DNA from: Erwinia persicina NBRC 102418
GTDB taxonomy: Bacteria; Pseudomonadota; Gammaproteobacteria; Enterobacterales; Enterobacteriaceae
DNA: 64,000 bases
Assembly (NCBI RefSeq): GCF_001571305.1
Contig: NZ_BCTN01000003.1
Span: forward strand, 1-64,000
Direction of reading: 5' to 3'
Within the stretch, counting starts at the first letter, position 1; every line of letters starts with the position of its first letter. Positions 38,226 through 49,539 of this stretch are shown in pieces. A program made the position numbers and the translations under genes. Under the pieces are notes generated by a model. The model did no database searches. It was not told the DNA's origin and saw only the letters and a list, made by a program, of their open reading frames with translations.

Positions 38226-39599
38226 GTGCAGAAGTACCTCTCAGAGGCGCGTCAGTTATTAGCCCTGGCTATTCCGGTCATCCTTGCGCAGGTTGCGCAA
38301 ACGTCCATGGGTTTTGTCGATACAGTAATGGCCGGTGCCGTTAGCGCCACGGATATGGCCGCTGTTGCAGTGGGAACCTCTATCTGGTTACCCTCCATTC
38401 TTTTTGGGCACGGTTTGATCCTTGCCCTGACGCCGGTCGTCGCCCAGCTTAACGGCTCTGGCCGTCGTGAACGGATTGCCCACCAGGTCCGTCAGGCTTA
38501 CTGGCTGGCGGGTATGGTGTCCGTACTGATTATGGTGGTGCTGTATAACGCAGGATACCTGATTGGCGCCATGCATAATGTTGACCCGGCGCTGTCGGCG
38601 AAGGCTATTGGCTATCTTCACGCTCTGCTGTGGGGCGCGCCGGGCTATCTGTTCTTCCAGGTAGCACGTAACCAGTGTGAAGGTTTGTCCAAAACCAAGC
38701 CCGGGATGGTCATGGGGTTCCTTGGTCTGCTGGTCAACATTCCGGTCAACTATATCTTTATTTATGGTCATTTCGGCATGCCTGCTCTGGGTGGGGTTGG
38801 CTGCGGCGTGGCAACGGCATCAGTTTACTGGGTGATGTTTATTGCCATGAAGGCTTGGGTTAATCGCGCCAAATCCATGCGCGATATTCACCTGCCGGTG
38901 CGTTACAGCCCGCCGGACTGGAAAGCGCTGCGCCGCCTGGCCGGACTGGGTCTGCCAGTTGCCCTGGCGCTGTTCTTTGAAGTGACCCTGTTTGCTGTGG
39001 TGGCTCTGCTGGTGTCCCCGATGGGGATTGTGAAAGTGGCCGGGCATCAGATCGCCCTGAACTTCAGCTCCCTGATGTTTGTTCTGCCGCTGTCTCTCGG
39101 CGTGGCCACGACCATCCGCGTCGGTTTCCGTCTGGGTCAGGGGTCGGTTGAGGGTGCCCGGGTAGCGGCATGGACCGCTCAGGCGGTGGGTATTGGCATG
39201 GCCTGCCTAACCGCTCTGTTCACCGTCACCTTCCGCAAGGAGATCGCCCTGCTGTATACGGATAACCCGGAGGTGATCACGCTGGCCGCGCAACTGATGT
39301 TCCTGGCGGCGATTTATCAGTTCTCGGACTCGATTCAGGTGATTGGCAGCGGTATCTTGCGTGGCTATAAAGACACGCGGTCGATCTTCTTCATCACCTT
39401 TGTTGCCTACTGGGTGCTTGGCTTACCCAGTGGCTATGTGCTGGCAATGACGGACTGGGTGGTACCGGCTATGGGGCCCGCCGGATTCTGGACAGGCTTT
39501 ATTATCGGTCTGACCTCTTCCGCCATCATGATGATATGGCGTATGCGCCGCCTGCAACGCCAGTCCGCAGACGTTATTATGGCCCGCGCAGCACGTTAA
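38226..39599 (+). CDS. mdtK: Multidrug/Na+ antiporter MdtK (MATE family)
   Basis: A 457-aa, 12-helix MATE exporter (E. coli MdtK/NorM 457 aa). It starts GTG 38226 with [22 protein letters not shown], and carries [50 protein letters not shown] and [10 protein letters not shown]. It exports quinolones and cationic drugs in exchange for Na+ or H+. The two tRNA-Val genes follow it, as in E. coli. Confidence 0.96.
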   Translation: MQKYLSEARQLLALAIPVILAQVAQTSMGFVDTVMAGAVSATDMAAVAVGTSIWLPSILFGHGLILALTPVVAQLNGSGRRERIAHQVRQAYWLAGMVSVLIMVVLYNAGYLIGAMHNVDPALSAKAIGYLHALLWGAPGYLFFQVARNQCEGLSKTKPGMVMGFLGLLVNIPVNYIFIYGHFGMPALGGVGCGVATASVYWVMFIAMKAWVNRAKSMRDIHLPVRYSPPDWKALRRLAGLGLPVALALFFEVTLFAVVALLVSPMGIVKVAGHQIALNFSSLMFVLPLSLGVATTIRVGFRLGQGSVEGARVAAWTAQAVGIGMACLTALFTVTFRKEIALLYTDNPEVITLAAQLMFLAAIYQFSDSIQVIGSGILRGYKDTRSIFFITFVAYWVLGLPSGYVLAMTDWVVPAMGPAGFWTGFIIGLTSSAIMMIWRMRRLQRQSADVIMARAAR

Positions 39600-39746
39600 T
39601 TTTTGGTGTTTTTATCGCTAAGCTGATTAAAATTGCTGCGCTTCGCACAGATGCGCAGCAATCAGAGGGAAAAATCATTTTTTCTCCTTGCCAGCCGCGC
39701 ACGGTGTCGTTAATATTCGTCCCCGCTGTCACCCAGACAGCACAGT

Positions 39747-39823
39747 GCGTCTGTAGCTCAGTTGGTTAGAGCACCACCTTGACATGGTGGGGGTCGATGG
39801 TTCGAGTCCATTCAGACGCACCA
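39747..39823 (+). tRNA. valV: tRNA-Val (anticodon GAC)
   Basis: A 77-nt cloverleaf: acceptor GCGTCTG/CAGACGC, D-arm GCTC..GAGC, anticodon stem ACCACC/GGTGG with GAC at 39781-39783, T-arm with GGTTCGAGTCC, and an encoded CCA end. The paired gene follows 50 bp later, as in the E. coli valVW operon. Confidence 0.98.
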
Positions 39824-39873
39824 ATACGTTGCTGAAGCAGCCAACAGGCTGGCAGCGTAAAAGATCAAGAAAC

Positions 39874-39950
39874 GCGTTCTTAGCTCAGTTGGTTAGAGCA
39901 CCACCTTGACATGGTGGGGGTCGGAGGTTCGAGTCCTCTAGAACGCACCA
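39874..39950 (+). tRNA. valW: tRNA-Val (anticodon GAC)
   Basis: A 77-nt second copy with the same D- and anticodon arms but a different acceptor (GCGTTCT/AGAACGC) and T-stem. GAC anticodon and CCA are encoded. It is probably processed from a shared transcript with the first copy. Confidence 0.98.
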
Positions 39951-40062
39951 CTCTCCCTGGCAGCGACTTCCCCCCCGGCTTTAAGATTAACCTTACCCCC
40001 CCGGCAGTTTGCGCAACGAACTTGATGCGTATCATTCCTGCGTGCTATTTCGCGCTTTTTAA

Positions 40063-40121
40063 TTGGTTTTCGAACACTTAGCGACTATAATACGGGACGT
40101 TGTTTCACTTGAATGGTTTCA
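40063..40121 (+). promoter_or_regulatory. pykF promoter with Cra (FruR) operator
   Basis: TTGGTT (40063-40068), 17 bp, TATAAT (40086-40091) gives a start near 40098. Just downstream TGAATGGTTTCA (40110-40121) matches the Cra consensus, the same core as the E. coli pykF site, where Cra represses. The long leader also holds GTTGCGCAAC at 40157-40166. Confidence 0.85.
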
Positions 40122-40337
40122 GCGTATGGTTGCCCCTCATTTTAAAACGAGTACCTGTTGCGCAACACTTTATTGCGCCTGCGCCGAAACCGCGTCTTCA
40201 CTTACCCTGCACGCTTTAATTCTGTCACCTATCCTTACTCTGTATCACCATTCTCAACACACCAATTTTCTCCTCCGGTGGATCCACCGCCGGGATACAT
40301 CTTTAATCATCCATCACAACTTAATAGATAAATCGTC

Positions 40338-41750
40338 ATGAAAAAGACTAAAATCGTTTGTACTATCGGTCCAAAAACCGAATCTGAAGAGATGCTGACC
40401 AACCTGCTTGATGCCGGCATGAATGTGATGCGTCTGAACTTCTCCCACGGGAATTATGAAGAACACGGCCAGCGCATTACCAATCTGCGCTCAGTGATGA
40501 GCAAAAGCGGCCATCAGGCGGCAATCCTGCTCGATACTAAGGGCCCTGAGATCCGCACCATGAAACTGGAAGGCGGTAACGATGCCTCCCTGAAAGCGGG
40601 CCAGACCTTTACCTTCACCACCGACCAGACCATCATCGGTAATGCCGATACGGTGGCGGTAACCTACCCGGGCTTTGCTGCTGACCTTAAAATCGGTAAT
40701 ACCGTACTGGTTGACGATGGTCTCATCGGCATGGAAGTGATCAACGTGACTGAAAGCACCGTGGTATGTAAGGTGCTGAATAACGGTGACCTGGGTGAGA
40801 ATAAAGGCGTTAACCTGCCGGGGGTGTCAATCCAACTGCCTGCGCTGGCTGAGAAAGACAAACTGGATCTGATCTTTGGTTGTGAGCAGGGTGTCGATTT
40901 TGTCGCTGCCTCGTTCATCCGTAAGCGTTCAGACGTGCTGGAAATCCGTGAACACCTGAAAGCGCATGGCGGTGAGCATATCCAGATCATCTCTAAAATC
41001 GAAAACCAGGAAGGCCTGAACAACTTCGACGAAATCCTTGATGCCTCAGACGGTATCATGGTCGCTCGTGGTGACCTCGGCGTTGAGATCCCGGTTGAAG
41101 AAGTGATCTTCGCGCAGAAGATGATGATCAAGAAATGCAACCGTGCACGCAAAGTGGTGATCACCGCCACCCAGATGCTTGACTCCATGATCAAAAACCC
41201 GCGCCCTACCCGTGCGGAAGCCGGTGACGTTGCTAACGCCATCCTGGACGGAACCGATGCGGTGATGCTCTCGGGTGAAAGCGCTAAAGGGAAATACCCG
41301 CTGGAGTCCGTCACCATCATGGCGACCATCTGCGAGCGTACTGACCGTGTGATGAAAAGCCGTATCGACTCCCAGCATGACAACCGTAAAATGCGCATCA
41401 CCGAAGCAGTCTGCCGTGGTGCGGTAGAAACGGCCGAAAAACTGGAGTCTCCACTGATTGTGGTCGCGACTGAAGGGGGCAAATCGGCGAAGTCCATTCG
41501 CAAATACTTCCCTAACGCAACCATTCTGGCGCTGACGACCAACGAACAGACGGCACGTCAGTTACTGCTCAGCAAAGGTATCATCACCACTGTAGTAAGT
41601 GAGATTGCTTCCACTGACGATTTCTACCGTCTGGGTAAAGAAGCGGCTGAAGCAAGCGGCTACGCGCTGAAAGGCGATGTGGTGGTCATGGTTTCTGGTG
41701 CGCTGGTACCAAGTGGAACCACCAATACCGCTTCAGTGCATGTTCTGTAA
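40338..41750 (+). CDS. pykF: Pyruvate kinase I
   Basis: A 470-aa glycolytic enzyme, the same length as E. coli PykF, making pyruvate and ATP from phosphoenolpyruvate. [40 protein letters not shown] (catalytic Lys) and [12 protein letters not shown] are conserved, and the C-terminal allosteric domain includes the fructose-1,6-bisphosphate site. Cra repression is expected from the operator; ppsA, its gluconeogenic opposite, is also in this window. Confidence 0.97.
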   Translation: MKKTKIVCTIGPKTESEEMLTNLLDAGMNVMRLNFSHGNYEEHGQRITNLRSVMSKSGHQAAILLDTKGPEIRTMKLEGGNDASLKAGQTFTFTTDQTIIGNADTVAVTYPGFAADLKIGNTVLVDDGLIGMEVINVTESTVVCKVLNNGDLGENKGVNLPGVSIQLPALAEKDKLDLIFGCEQGVDFVAASFIRKRSDVLEIREHLKAHGGEHIQIISKIENQEGLNNFDEILDASDGIMVARGDLGVEIPVEEVIFAQKMMIKKCNRARKVVITATQMLDSMIKNPRPTRAEAGDVANAILDGTDAVMLSGESAKGKYPLESVTIMATICERTDRVMKSRIDSQHDNRKMRITEAVCRGAVETAEKLESPLIVVATEGGKSAKSIRKYFPNATILALTTNEQTARQLLLSKGIITTVVSEIASTDDFYRLGKEAAEASGYALKGDVVVMVSGALVPSGTTNTASVHVL

Positions 41751-41772
41751 TTAAAGATTACGCCTTGTAGTC

Positions 41773-41800
41773 AAAAAGCGCCCTGAGTGGCGCTTTTTTT
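41773..41800 (+). terminator. Rho-independent terminator of pykF
   Basis: AAAAAGCGCC (41773-41782), CTGAGT, GGCGCTTTTT (41789-41798) with T residues following. The 305-bp gap to lpp otherwise holds only the AT-rich lpp promoter region. Confidence 0.92.
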
Positions 41801-42004
41801 ACAACTTGCTTCACGCCTCATCACATCGCGTCCAATCGAAATTAACGATTTAATCACCCTAAAAGTGACTGACCTGCTGATTAAAATCGCCTGTTTTCGC
41901 TTCGTTTTTTGTAAAATAGCGGAAATAAGATGCTTCTTTGAGCGAACGATCAAATTTAAGCACGTTCTCATCAAAAAATTATTCTCATTAGAAAATACTT
42001 TGTG

Positions 42005-42018
42005 TAATACTTGTAACG
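42005..42018 (+). promoter_or_regulatory. lpp -10 region and start site
   Basis: The stretch CTTTGTGTAATACTTGTAAC and the leader from GCTACATGG to AGAGGGTATTAATA match the E. coli lpp promoter and 5' leader almost base for base. Start is near G42018 by that comparison, giving a leader of about 38 nt. Confidence 0.8.
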
Positions 42019-42043
42019 CTACATGGAGATTAACTTAATCTAG

Positions 42044-42292
<249 letters not shown>

Positions 42293-42305
42293 GAGTTCTG
42301 GTTTT

Positions 42306-42337
42306 AAAAATGGCGCACATTGTGCGCCATTTTTTTT
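42306..42337 (+). terminator. Rho-independent terminator of lpp
   Basis: AAAAATGGCGCAC and GTGCGCCATTTTT form a long stem with a small loop, and the T-run continues to 42337. Confidence 0.93.
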
Positions 42338-42417
42338 GCCTTTAATCCACTCAGGGGCTAACCCCCTTCCTGAACGCGCCAGAACCCTCTTCCAGCGACG
42401 CCGAACCCTGAAACAGG

Positions 42418-43422
42418 CTAGGAGGCAGGTTTATTCTCCACCGCCTCTGCGGACTGCTGAAGCACGCTGGCGGGCACTGCCCCATCCTGCACCACCTTTT
42501 CCCCTTCGTTAACCAGCACCGGCATTCCCGAGCGCCGTTCAATCGCCGCTTTAATCACCGCATGGTCACTCTTATCACTGCGGATAAACTTCTTCGCAGC
42601 AGCAGTCAGCGCAATCGGCAGGGTTTGTGGGTCATCCTTTTCACTGTGGGATAAGGGCTGATGAACTTCCAGATAGCGCTTGCCGTCCGGTTCGACCGCA
42701 TACTTGATCGGCTGATTGATGATTTGTACGCGGGTGCCTTTGGGCACGCTGTTGAACAGCGCCTCAATATCATCCGGCCGCAGGCGTATGCAGCCCGAGC
42801 TGACGCGCATGCCGATACCGAAATCAGCGTTAGTACCGTGGATCAGATAATGCTGCTGACCGTAGGCCAGGCGCAGCGCATACAGTCCCATTGGGTTATC
42901 CGGCCCGGCAGGCACCGTTCCCGGCAGGGTTTTCCCCTCTGCGGCATAGCGCTTGCGAATATTGGGTGTGGGCGTCCAGGTGGGATTCGGGATTTTCTGG
43001 CTGATGCTGGTGACCATCGCCGGGGTGTTGGCACCAAGCTGACCAATACCGATAGGATAGACAATCACCTTGTTCTCGCCTTTCGGATAGTAATAGAGCC
43101 GCAACTCGGCCACGTTGACCACAATCCCTTCGCGCTTAGTATCAGGCAGCAGCATCTGGGTTGGGATGGTCAGTTGCGTGCCTGCCTTCGGTAGCCAGGG
43201 ATCCGTGCCAGGGTTGGCTTCAAGTAGTCCCAACAGGCCCACCTGATACTTTACCGCCACAGCCTCCAGCGGGTTGCCATCATTAGGGACAACCCAGGTG
43301 GTATTTTCGCCAATCAGGCGGCTGTTATCGGGGGGAAGGGGATACTCGGTTGCACTGGCAGCCTGCATTCCGGCAAGAAAAGTAAGAACAGAAATCCCGG
43401 CTATGCGGTAAAAAAGTTTCAT
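42418..43422 (-). CDS. ldtE: L,D-transpeptidase LdtE (YnhG)
   Basis: A 334-aa exported YkuD-domain enzyme (E. coli LdtE 334 aa) that makes 3-3 cross-links in murein. After the signal peptide (MKLFYRIAGISVLTFLAGMQ) comes a LysM-like region, then the catalytic block YLIHGTNADFGIGMRVSSGCIRL with the active-site Cys. I took ATG 43422 over 43428 because it restores the E. coli length. It lies downstream of sufE in the same direction, with a 72-bp gap. Confidence 0.94.
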   Translation of the reverse strand: MKLFYRIAGISVLTFLAGMQAASATEYPLPPDNSRLIGENTTWVVPNDGNPLEAVAVKYQVGLLGLLEANPGTDPWLPKAGTQLTIPTQMLLPDTKREGIVVNVAELRLYYYPKGENKVIVYPIGIGQLGANTPAMVTSISQKIPNPTWTPTPNIRKRYAAEGKTLPGTVPAGPDNPMGLYALRLAYGQQHYLIHGTNADFGIGMRVSSGCIRLRPDDIEALFNSVPKGTRVQIINQPIKYAVEPDGKRYLEVHQPLSHSEKDDPQTLPIALTAAAKKFIRSDKSDHAVIKAAIERRSGMPVLVNEGEKVVQDGAVPASVLQQSAEAVENKPAS

Positions 43423-43494
43423 GCACATTTCTCGGTTTGAGTGAATAACACCCCACCTTAGCGCAGCGGGGTACTTACCGGGAAGTGTAGCAAC

Positions 43495-43917
43495 TCACGC
43501 CTGGATGAGAATCAGCGCTTTCTTACGTATAGCACGTATCATCGCTTCCAGACCCTGCGAACGCGAGGGGGTCAGCTGTTGCGTCAGAGAGAGATCGGCA
43601 AACCAGGGACGCACGTCGAAATCAACAATCTCCTGCGGCGTCATATTTTGGTAAAGCGCAAAGACGATGGCAATCAGCCCTTTCACCAGCGCGGCATCGC
43701 TGTCGCCCTGCAGGGTGATCCGGTTCTCATCATCAGTGCCGACGACAATCCATACCTGGCTCTGACAGCCTGGAATGATGTTTTCCGGCTGCTGTAACGC
43801 GCCACCGGCATCGTCCAGGCGTGCGCCAAGCTCAATAATGTACAGATACTTCTCTTCCTGATTAGCGCAACGATTAAAGTTACGTACCAGTTTGTCTTTG
43901 TCTGGCAGAGTTGCCAT
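43495..43917 (-). CDS. sufE: SufE, cysteine desulfurase sulfur acceptor
   Basis: A 140-aa partner that takes sulfur from SufS on Cys51 ([11 protein letters not shown]) and passes it to Suf[15 protein letters not shown] and [19 protein letters not shown] are conserved. The ATG is at 43917 with GAGGA upstream; the longer frame (M at 43953) would add 12 non-conserved residues. It is separated from sufS by 105 bp containing a strong palindrome. Confidence 0.95.
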   Translation of the reverse strand: MATLPDKDKLVRNFNRCANQEEKYLYIIELGARLDDAGGALQQPENIIPGCQSQVWIVVGTDDENRITLQGDSDAALVKGLIAIVFALYQNMTPQEIVDFDVRPWFADLSLTQQLTPSRSQGLEAMIRAIRKKALILIQA

Positions 43918-43970
43918 TGCTTCCTCACTATGAATCTGTTTCTGAGACGACATTGCCTGAAATGTGACAA

Positions 43971-43990
43971 GGGCGAGGCAAGCCTCGCCC
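43971..43990 (-). other. 20-bp perfect palindrome between sufS and sufE
   Basis: GGGCGAGGCA/AGCCTCGCCC is a perfect dyad of 10+10 bases, a very stable intercistronic hairpin with no U-tract. It could stall RNase, or uncouple SufE synthesis from the other Suf proteins. Confidence 0.75.
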
Positions 43991-44022
43991 TCAGGGCTGT
44001 ATTGCTTAAAACGCGGTCAGCG

Positions 44023-45243
44023 TCAGCCCAGCAAACGGTGAATACGGGTGAGGCCAGCCGCCAGGCGATCAACCTCTTCTTCACTATTATACAGAACAAA
44101 CGAGGCCCGACACATGGCCGGCACCTGATATCGATGCATCAGCGGCATTGCGCAGTGGTGACCGGTACGAATGGCGATGCCATATTGGTCAAGGAAGCTG
44201 CCCACATCAAACGCATGGTGCTTACCCAGATTGAACGCAATAACCCCTGCGCGCTGCTGCGGCCCGTAAATCACCATATCCGGTACGGCTGCCAGCTTGT
44301 CCAGCGCATAGCGCATCAGCTGCTGCTCACGCTCTGCAATCACATCCAGACCAAGCTCGCTGATCCATTGGATAGCTGCGCCCAGCCCGACAATGGCACC
44401 GGTATTGGGTGAGCCAGCCTCAAAGCGCCACGGTGCCGCAGCATAGGTAGTACCTTCTGTAAGGCTGACGGTGGAGATCATCGCGCCGCCGCCTTCCCAG
44501 GGTGGCATGTTATCCAGTAACGCCTTGCGGCCGTAAAGGATGCCGATACCGGTGGGCCCGTAAAGCTTGTGCCCGGAGAAGACATAGAAATCACAGTCCA
44601 GGTCCTGCACATCAACGGTGTGATGCATGACAGCCTGAGCACCGTCGATCAAGGTGATGACGCCCGCAGCTTTCGCCTGTGCCACCAGCGCCTTAACCGG
44701 ATTTTCCGTCCCCAGCACGTTGGAAACGTGGGTGACGGCCAGCAGACGGGTCCGGCTGTCGATCAGCGCTGGCAACTGAGCGAGATCCAGCTCACCGTCG
44801 TCGGTCAGCGGAATAAAACGCACCTCTGCCCCGGTACGCTGCGCCACCATCTGCCACGGTACGATATTGGCATGATGCTCCATCTCCGTGATGATGATGT
44901 TATCGCCCGGCTGCAGCTGACTGCCGCCCCAGCTGTTGGCGACCAGGTTTATCGCCTCAGTGGTGCCTTTGACGAAAACAATCTCTTCAGCGGAGGCGGC
45001 ATTGATGAAATGGGCAGCCTGAATGCGCACATTTTCCATTTCTGTGGTGGCTTCCGCACTCAGCGTATGGATCCCACGGTGTACGGCCGCATAACCGTGC
45101 TCATAGAAACGACTTTCTGCGTCAATGACCGCCTGTGGCTTTTGCGCGCTGGCCGCACTGTCGAGGTAGGCCAGCGGTTGCCCGTTGACCTCACGCGCCA
45201 GCAGCGGGAACTCCGCCCGAACGCGGGCCAGGTCAAATGTCAT
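44023..45243 (-). CDS. sufS: Cysteine desulfurase SufS
   Basis: A 406-aa PLP-dependent class V aminotransferase-fold enzyme that releases sulfur from cysteine for Fe-S assembly under stress. The PLP Lys is in [11 protein letters not shown], and the persulfide Cys in [11 protein letters not shown] near the C-terminus. Length equals E. coli SufS. Its ATG overlaps the sufD stop (ATGA). Confidence 0.97.
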   Translation of the reverse strand: MTFDLARVRAEFPLLAREVNGQPLAYLDSAASAQKPQAVIDAESRFYEHGYAAVHRGIHTLSAEATTEMENVRIQAAHFINAASAEEIVFVKGTTEAINLVANSWGGSQLQPGDNIIITEMEHHANIVPWQMVAQRTGAEVRFIPLTDDGELDLAQLPALIDSRTRLLAVTHVSNVLGTENPVKALVAQAKAAGVITLIDGAQAVMHHTVDVQDLDCDFYVFSGHKLYGPTGIGILYGRKALLDNMPPWEGGGAMISTVSLTEGTTYAAAPWRFEAGSPNTGAIVGLGAAIQWISELGLDVIAEREQQLMRYALDKLAAVPDMVIYGPQQRAGVIAFNLGKHHAFDVGSFLDQYGIAIRTGHHCAMPLMHRYQVPAMCRASFVLYNSEEEVDRLAAGLTRIHRLLG

Positions 45244-46520
45244 TGCAGGCCTCCTGGGAAACGCTGTGCAATACGCTGCATTACGGCTTCTTTCAGCGTT
45301 TCATCGGTAATAGCTTCGGTTAACTCTGCTGCAAACGCATAAATAATCATTCGCTGCGCGGCCGCTTCGTCAATACCGCGTGAGCGCAGATAGAACATCT
45401 GCTCTTCATCGATACGACCGATGGTTGCACCGTGACCGCACTTCACGTCATCTGCGTAGATTTCCAGCTGTGGCTTCGTATCCACTTCCGCCAGACGTCC
45501 CAGCAACAGGTTGTTATTGCTCATCTGACCATCGGTCTTCAGGGCATATTTCGCGACTTTGATATGACCGTTAAACACCGCACGGGCGCGATCGCGGACA
45601 ATGGTTTTATGCCGCTGACGACTCTGACAGTAACCTTTGTTGTGCTCAAGATAAGTGCGGCTGTCGCAGACTTCTTTATCCAGCGGAAGCATCAGGCTGT
45701 TAATCACCAGATCGCTGCCCTCGCCTTCCAGCACGCTGCTGGTATTGTGGCGGGTCAGACCCGCACCCAGCAGGAAGCTGTGGCTCTGAACACGCACATC
45801 CCGACCCAGCGTCAGGTCATTGTGTGAAAAGTGGTAGCTGCTCTGATCTTCAAAACAGAGATTGTAATGGGTCAGCGCGGCGTTATTCCCGACGTCCGCC
45901 GTGAAGCGTGCCCCGGTAAAGTGCGTGGCGCCATTCAGGGTGAGGTAATGCTCAATCACCGTGGCTTCCGCCGCTTCATCCAGTTGCAGATGATGACGAT
46001 AGTGAGAGGTATTCATCTCGCCGGTCGCACTGCCACTGCTGATATGCAGCAGGTACAGTGGGCGCGCGGCGGCTTTGCCACGCGGCAGCTGGATGGTCGT
46101 CACTTCTTCCGCCAGACTTTCCGTCAGGTGCAGGAAAACCTCGGGCTGAATAGGGGCACTCAGTTCGCGACGTTCTGCAGCCTGCGTGACCTGAATACTG
46201 AACAGATCGTGATCGGTGTCGCTCAGTGAAGACACAAAGCGGCCATCGACGAACACCAGACGTACGGCATCAATGGCCAGTGCAAGATTGTCGATCGCGG
46301 CACGGTCAAGAACCGCAGGCTGCGGCAGGACAAACTGCTGACCCAACAGGGTATCCAGCGGCGTGTACTTCCAGTTTTCCTGCTTGCGCGTCGGCAGACC
46401 TAAGCGCAGCAGCTGCTGCCAGTGCTGTTGGGCCTGCAGCGAACGGCTGTCACCCCGTGTTTCAAACAGGTGATGCCACTGCTGCAGTGCATTATCACTC
46501 TTGGTCGGTAAGCCAGCCAT
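45240..46520 (-). CDS. sufD: SufD, Fe-S scaffold complex subunit
   Basis: A 426-aa beta-helix protein paralogous to SufB, part of the SufBC2D scaffold. It starts [20 protein letters not shown], almost the E. coli N-terminus, and the C-terminal [26 protein letters not shown] is the SufB/SufD family block, with the conserved His. The gene overlaps sufC by 26 bp and sufS by 4 bp. Confidence 0.96.
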   Translation of the reverse strand: MAGLPTKSDNALQQWHHLFETRGDSRSLQAQQHWQQLLRLGLPTRKQENWKYTPLDTLLGQQFVLPQPAVLDRAAIDNLALAIDAVRLVFVDGRFVSSLSDTDHDLFSIQVTQAAERRELSAPIQPEVFLHLTESLAEEVTTIQLPRGKAAARPLYLLHISSGSATGEMNTSHYRHHLQLDEAAEATVIEHYLTLNGATHFTGARFTADVGNNAALTHYNLCFEDQSSYHFSHNDLTLGRDVRVQSHSFLLGAGLTRHNTSSVLEGEGSDLVINSLMLPLDKEVCDSRTYLEHNKGYCQSRQRHKTIVRDRARAVFNGHIKVAKYALKTDGQMSNNNLLLGRLAEVDTKPQLEIYADDVKCGHGATIGRIDEEQMFYLRSRGIDEAAAQRMIIYAFAAELTEAITDETLKEAVMQRIAQRFPGGLQ

Positions 46521-47241
46521 AGCCTTGCTCCTCTAACTGTTTAACCAGTGAGAAATCACCTGATTTCACAATTTTGCCCTGATACAGCACGTGGACAAAG
46601 TCCGGCTTGATGTAGTCAAGAATACGCTGGTAGTGCGTGACGATGATGAATGAACGTTTGCCATCGCGCAGATTATTCACGCCGTTGGCCACAATTTTCA
46701 GGGCATCAATATCCAGACCCGAATCCGTCTCATCGAGGATACACAGATCCGGCTCCAGGGCGGCCATCTGCAGAATATCATTACGCTTTTTCTCACCGCC
46801 GGAGAAACCGACGTTGACGGAGCGGGTCAGCAGATCTTCAGGCATTTTCAGCATCTGGATTTTATCTTCGATAAAGTCCTGGAAATCAAAGCGGTCCAGC
46901 GCTTCCTGCTCACGGTATTTACGCACCGCATTCACCGACGTTTGCAGGAAAAACTGGTTGCTGACCCCTGGGATCTCAACCGGATACTGGAAAGCCATAA
47001 AGATGCCTTCACCGGCACGATCTTCCGGGGACAGTTCCAGCAGGTCTTTGCCTTTGAACTCAACGCTACCGCCGGTCACTTCATAATCTTCACGCCCTGC
47101 CAGTGTGGCAGAAAGGGTACTTTTCCCTGAACCGTTTGGCCCCATGATGGCATGCACTTCTCCGGGCTTGATCTCCAGATTCAATCCACGCAGGATAGCT
47201 TTGTCTTCAACGCTTACCTGTAAATCTTTGATGCTTAACAT
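46495..47241 (-). CDS. sufC: SufC, ABC-type ATPase of the Suf complex
   Basis: A 248-aa cytosolic ABC ATPase (E. coli SufC 248 aa) that drives the SufBCD conformational cycle. Walker A is GPNGSGKST, the signature is FSGGEKKRNDILQMA, and Walker B is CILDETDSGLDID. ATG 47241 (MLSIKDLQVSVEDKAILRG) matches E. coli; the longer frame adds seven residues and is rejected. Confidence 0.97.
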   Translation of the reverse strand: MLSIKDLQVSVEDKAILRGLNLEIKPGEVHAIMGPNGSGKSTLSATLAGREDYEVTGGSVEFKGKDLLELSPEDRAGEGIFMAFQYPVEIPGVSNQFFLQTSVNAVRKYREQEALDRFDFQDFIEDKIQMLKMPEDLLTRSVNVGFSGGEKKRNDILQMAALEPDLCILDETDSGLDIDALKIVANGVNNLRDGKRSFIIVTHYQRILDYIKPDFVHVLYQGKIVKSGDFSLVKQLEEQGYGWLTDQE

Positions 47242-47291
47242 AATGTTTCCTTCGCAGTGCATTCCGGCACCATGTCAATTCTTTGCGTGGG

Positions 47292-48785
47292 TTAACCCAC
47301 GCTATGTTCAAGGCTGATGGCCAGCAGTTTCTGCGCTTCCACGGCGAATTCCAGCGGCAGCTCTGAGAAGACATCCTTGCAGAAACCATTAACGATCATG
47401 GAAATGGCATCGTCTTCACTGATCCCGCGCTGCAGGCAGTAGAACAGCTGATCTTCACCAATACGCGATGTCGTCGCTTCATGCTCCAGCTGCGCAGTGT
47501 TGTTGCGCACTTCCACATACGGGAAAGTATGTGCCCCACATTCAGCGCCAATCAGCATGGAATCACACTGGGTAAAGTTACGGGCGTTGGTGGCAGTTGG
47601 CATGATTTTGACCAGACCACGATAGGTGTTCTGGCTGGTGCCGGCAGAGATCCCTTTCGAGATAATGGTCGACTTGGTGTTTTTACCAATGTGGATCATC
47701 TTGGTGCCGGTATCTGCCTGCTGACGGCCGCTGGTCAGCGCCACGGAGAAGAACTCACCAATGGAGTTATCACCGCGCAGGATGACGCTGGGGTATTTCC
47801 AGGTAATCGCTGAACCGGTTTCAGACTGGGTCCATGACATCTTGCTGTTCTCGCCTTCGCACAGCGCGCGTTTCGTCACGAAGTTGAGAATACCGCCTTC
47901 TGAATCACCGCCTGAGAACCAGTTCTGCACCGTAGAGTATTTCACTTCAGCATCTTTGTGGATGATCACTTCCACTACCGCCGCATGAAGCTGGTAGGTG
48001 TCACGCACGGGTGCGGAACAGCCTTCGATGTAGCTGACGTAGCTTCCTTCATCGGCGATCAGGATGGTACGCTCGAACTGGCCGGTCTTCGCCGCATTGA
48101 TGCGGAAGTAGGTCGACAGCTCCATCGGGCAGCGCACGCCTTTTGGGATATAAACGAAGGTGCCGTCCGATGCGACGGCAGAGTTCAGCGCCGCAAAGAA
48201 GTTGTCGTTTGCCGGCACAACCGTGCCCAGATACTGTTGCACCAGCTCCGGATGTTCGTGAATAGCCTCGCCGAAGGAGCAGAAGATAATGCCCTCTTTC
48301 GCCAGCTTATCGCGGTAAGTGGTGGACACTGACACCGAGTCAAAAATGGCATCAACAGCCACTTCCTGCCCTTCGCGTACCGGTACACCCAGCTGTTTGA
48401 AGGCGTCTTCCACTTCCTGGGTCAGATAGTTCGGCGCGTCGGTGCCAGAAGCCTGCGTGGCACCCGGCTCAGAAGCGCAACTGTCATCACAGTTACCGCA
48501 GGATGGGGCGGAATAGTAGCTGTAATCCTGATAATCGAGCTTTTTGTAGTTCGCCTTCAGCCAGTGTGGTTCTTCCATTTCAAGCCACGCGGCAAATGCC
48601 TTCAGGCGGAAGTCGAGCATCCACTGAGGTTCGTTACGTTTGGCCGAAATGGCGCGCACCACATCTTCGTTGATGCCGTGCTCAAATTCTTCGGTTTGCA
48701 GTTGGGTAAAGAAGCCCTCTTTATAGTTCTGAGGGCTGCCTTCCCAAACCTGTACATCATCAGATGTGTCAGTATTACTAGGCAT
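47292..48785 (-). CDS. sufB: SufB, Fe-S scaffold protein
   Basis: A 497-aa scaffold subunit (E. coli SufB 495 aa). [40 protein letters not shown] [18 protein letters not shown], and the C-terminal [19 protein letters not shown] with the Cys/His cluster ligands are conserved. I took ATG 48785 ([14 protein letters not shown]) because it aligns with the E. coli N-terminus; a GTG at 48794 overlapping the sufA stop is possible. Confidence 0.96.
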   Translation of the reverse strand: MPSNTDTSDDVQVWEGSPQNYKEGFFTQLQTEEFEHGINEDVVRAISAKRNEPQWMLDFRLKAFAAWLEMEEPHWLKANYKKLDYQDYSYYSAPSCGNCDDSCASEPGATQASGTDAPNYLTQEVEDAFKQLGVPVREGQEVAVDAIFDSVSVSTTYRDKLAKEGIIFCSFGEAIHEHPELVQQYLGTVVPANDNFFAALNSAVASDGTFVYIPKGVRCPMELSTYFRINAAKTGQFERTILIADEGSYVSYIEGCSAPVRDTYQLHAAVVEVIIHKDAEVKYSTVQNWFSGGDSEGGILNFVTKRALCEGENSKMSWTQSETGSAITWKYPSVILRGDNSIGEFFSVALTSGRQQADTGTKMIHIGKNTKSTIISKGISAGTSQNTYRGLVKIMPTATNARNFTQCDSMLIGAECGAHTFPYVEVRNNTAQLEHEATTSRIGEDQLFYCLQRGISEDDAISMIVNGFCKDVFSELPLEFAVEAQKLLAISLEHSVG

Positions 48786-48790
48786 AAAGT

Positions 48791-49165
48791 TCACTCAACG
48801 CCAAAGCTCTCACCACAGCCGCAGGCGTGTTGAGCTTTAGGGTTATTAAATTTGAAAATCTGATTCAGGCCTTCGCGCACGAAATCAACTTCCGTGCCGT
48901 CGATGTAGGGCATCGCCTGGAGGGGCACGATTAATACCGCGCCGTTATGGCTGAACACCAAATCATCCGCCGCTGATTCTTTCGCCATATCCATGGTGTA
49001 ACCAAAGCCGGCACAGCCGGAAGTCTTCACTCCCAGCTTCAGGCCCTTAATCTCCGGGTCACCTGCAGCCAGGCTGATGATTTGTTTTGCTGCGCTGTCA
49101 GTGAGCGTCAGCCCTTTCCAGATAAAGTCCTCTGGAGAAAAAGTGGCAGGATTTGCTGATTGCAT
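48791..49165 (-). CDS. sufA: SufA, A-type Fe-S carrier
   Basis: A 124-aa A-type carrier that moves Fe-S clusters to targets. The three ligand Cys are 51 ([12 protein letters not shown]), 115 and 117 ([12 protein letters not shown]). It is the first gene of sufABCDSE, which is iron- and oxidative-stress-induced in E. coli. GTGAGGT precedes the ATG. The operon promoter and a small UTR hairpin are upstream. Confidence 0.96.
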   Translation of the reverse strand: MQSANPATFSPEDFIWKGLTLTDSAAKQIISLAAGDPEIKGLKLGVKTSGCAGFGYTMDMAKESAADDLVFSHNGAVLIVPLQAMPYIDGTEVDFVREGLNQIFKFNNPKAQHACGCGESFGVE

Positions 49166-49207
49166 AATTTACCTCACGATACGATAGCCCTTCGGGCTAG
49201 TGTCCCT

Positions 49208-49235
49208 ATGTTAGTGATAACCTGAACCACTTCAA
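49208..49235 (-). promoter_or_regulatory. Probable suf operon promoter and UTR hairpin
   Basis: On the minus strand TTGAAG (49235-49230), 16 bp, TAACAT (49213-49208) is a fair sigma-70 promoter. The start would be near 49201. A TAGCCC-GAA-GGGCTA hairpin (49199-49185) would fall in the 36-nt leader. IscR, OxyR and IHF control of suf is known in E. coli, but I cannot place those sites here. Confidence 0.5.
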
Positions 49236-49512
49236 CCTCTTGTTTTGCAGGGATAAAGGCTTCAGGTCCATTTTAGAGACGCTTTTCTAAGTTTAGACCC
49301 TGTAAAACAGATTGCGCGTTGGCGAAAAGCAGCCCGACATGAAAAGATAAACGGTTGAAAACAAAATGTTTATATTTTGTTATCTGCAACTAAATCATAC
49401 GTTCTGTAATTTTAGCTTTTTCTCATGCCGCATTTATCGGTATCACCAATTTTTCTGAGAGGTGGCATGTATCGATAAAAATTCCCTCTCAGTGATTGAA
49501 TATTAACGCAGT

Positions 49513-49539
49513 TATAATATGATAATGATTATCATTAGC
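49513..49539 (+). promoter_or_regulatory. Fur box overlapping promoter of the unknown gene
   Basis: GATAATGATTATCATTAGC (49521-49539) matches the 19-bp Fur consensus GATAATGATAATCATTATC at nearly all positions. A perfect TATAAT is at 49513-49518, so the transcription start (about 49525) would fall inside the box. The ATG is 17 bp after it. Confidence 0.88.

Noticed and set aside
40063..40341. 92-codon open frame before pykF
   Set aside because: It begins at the -35 region, before the transcription start, and contains the Cra site; no family resemblance.
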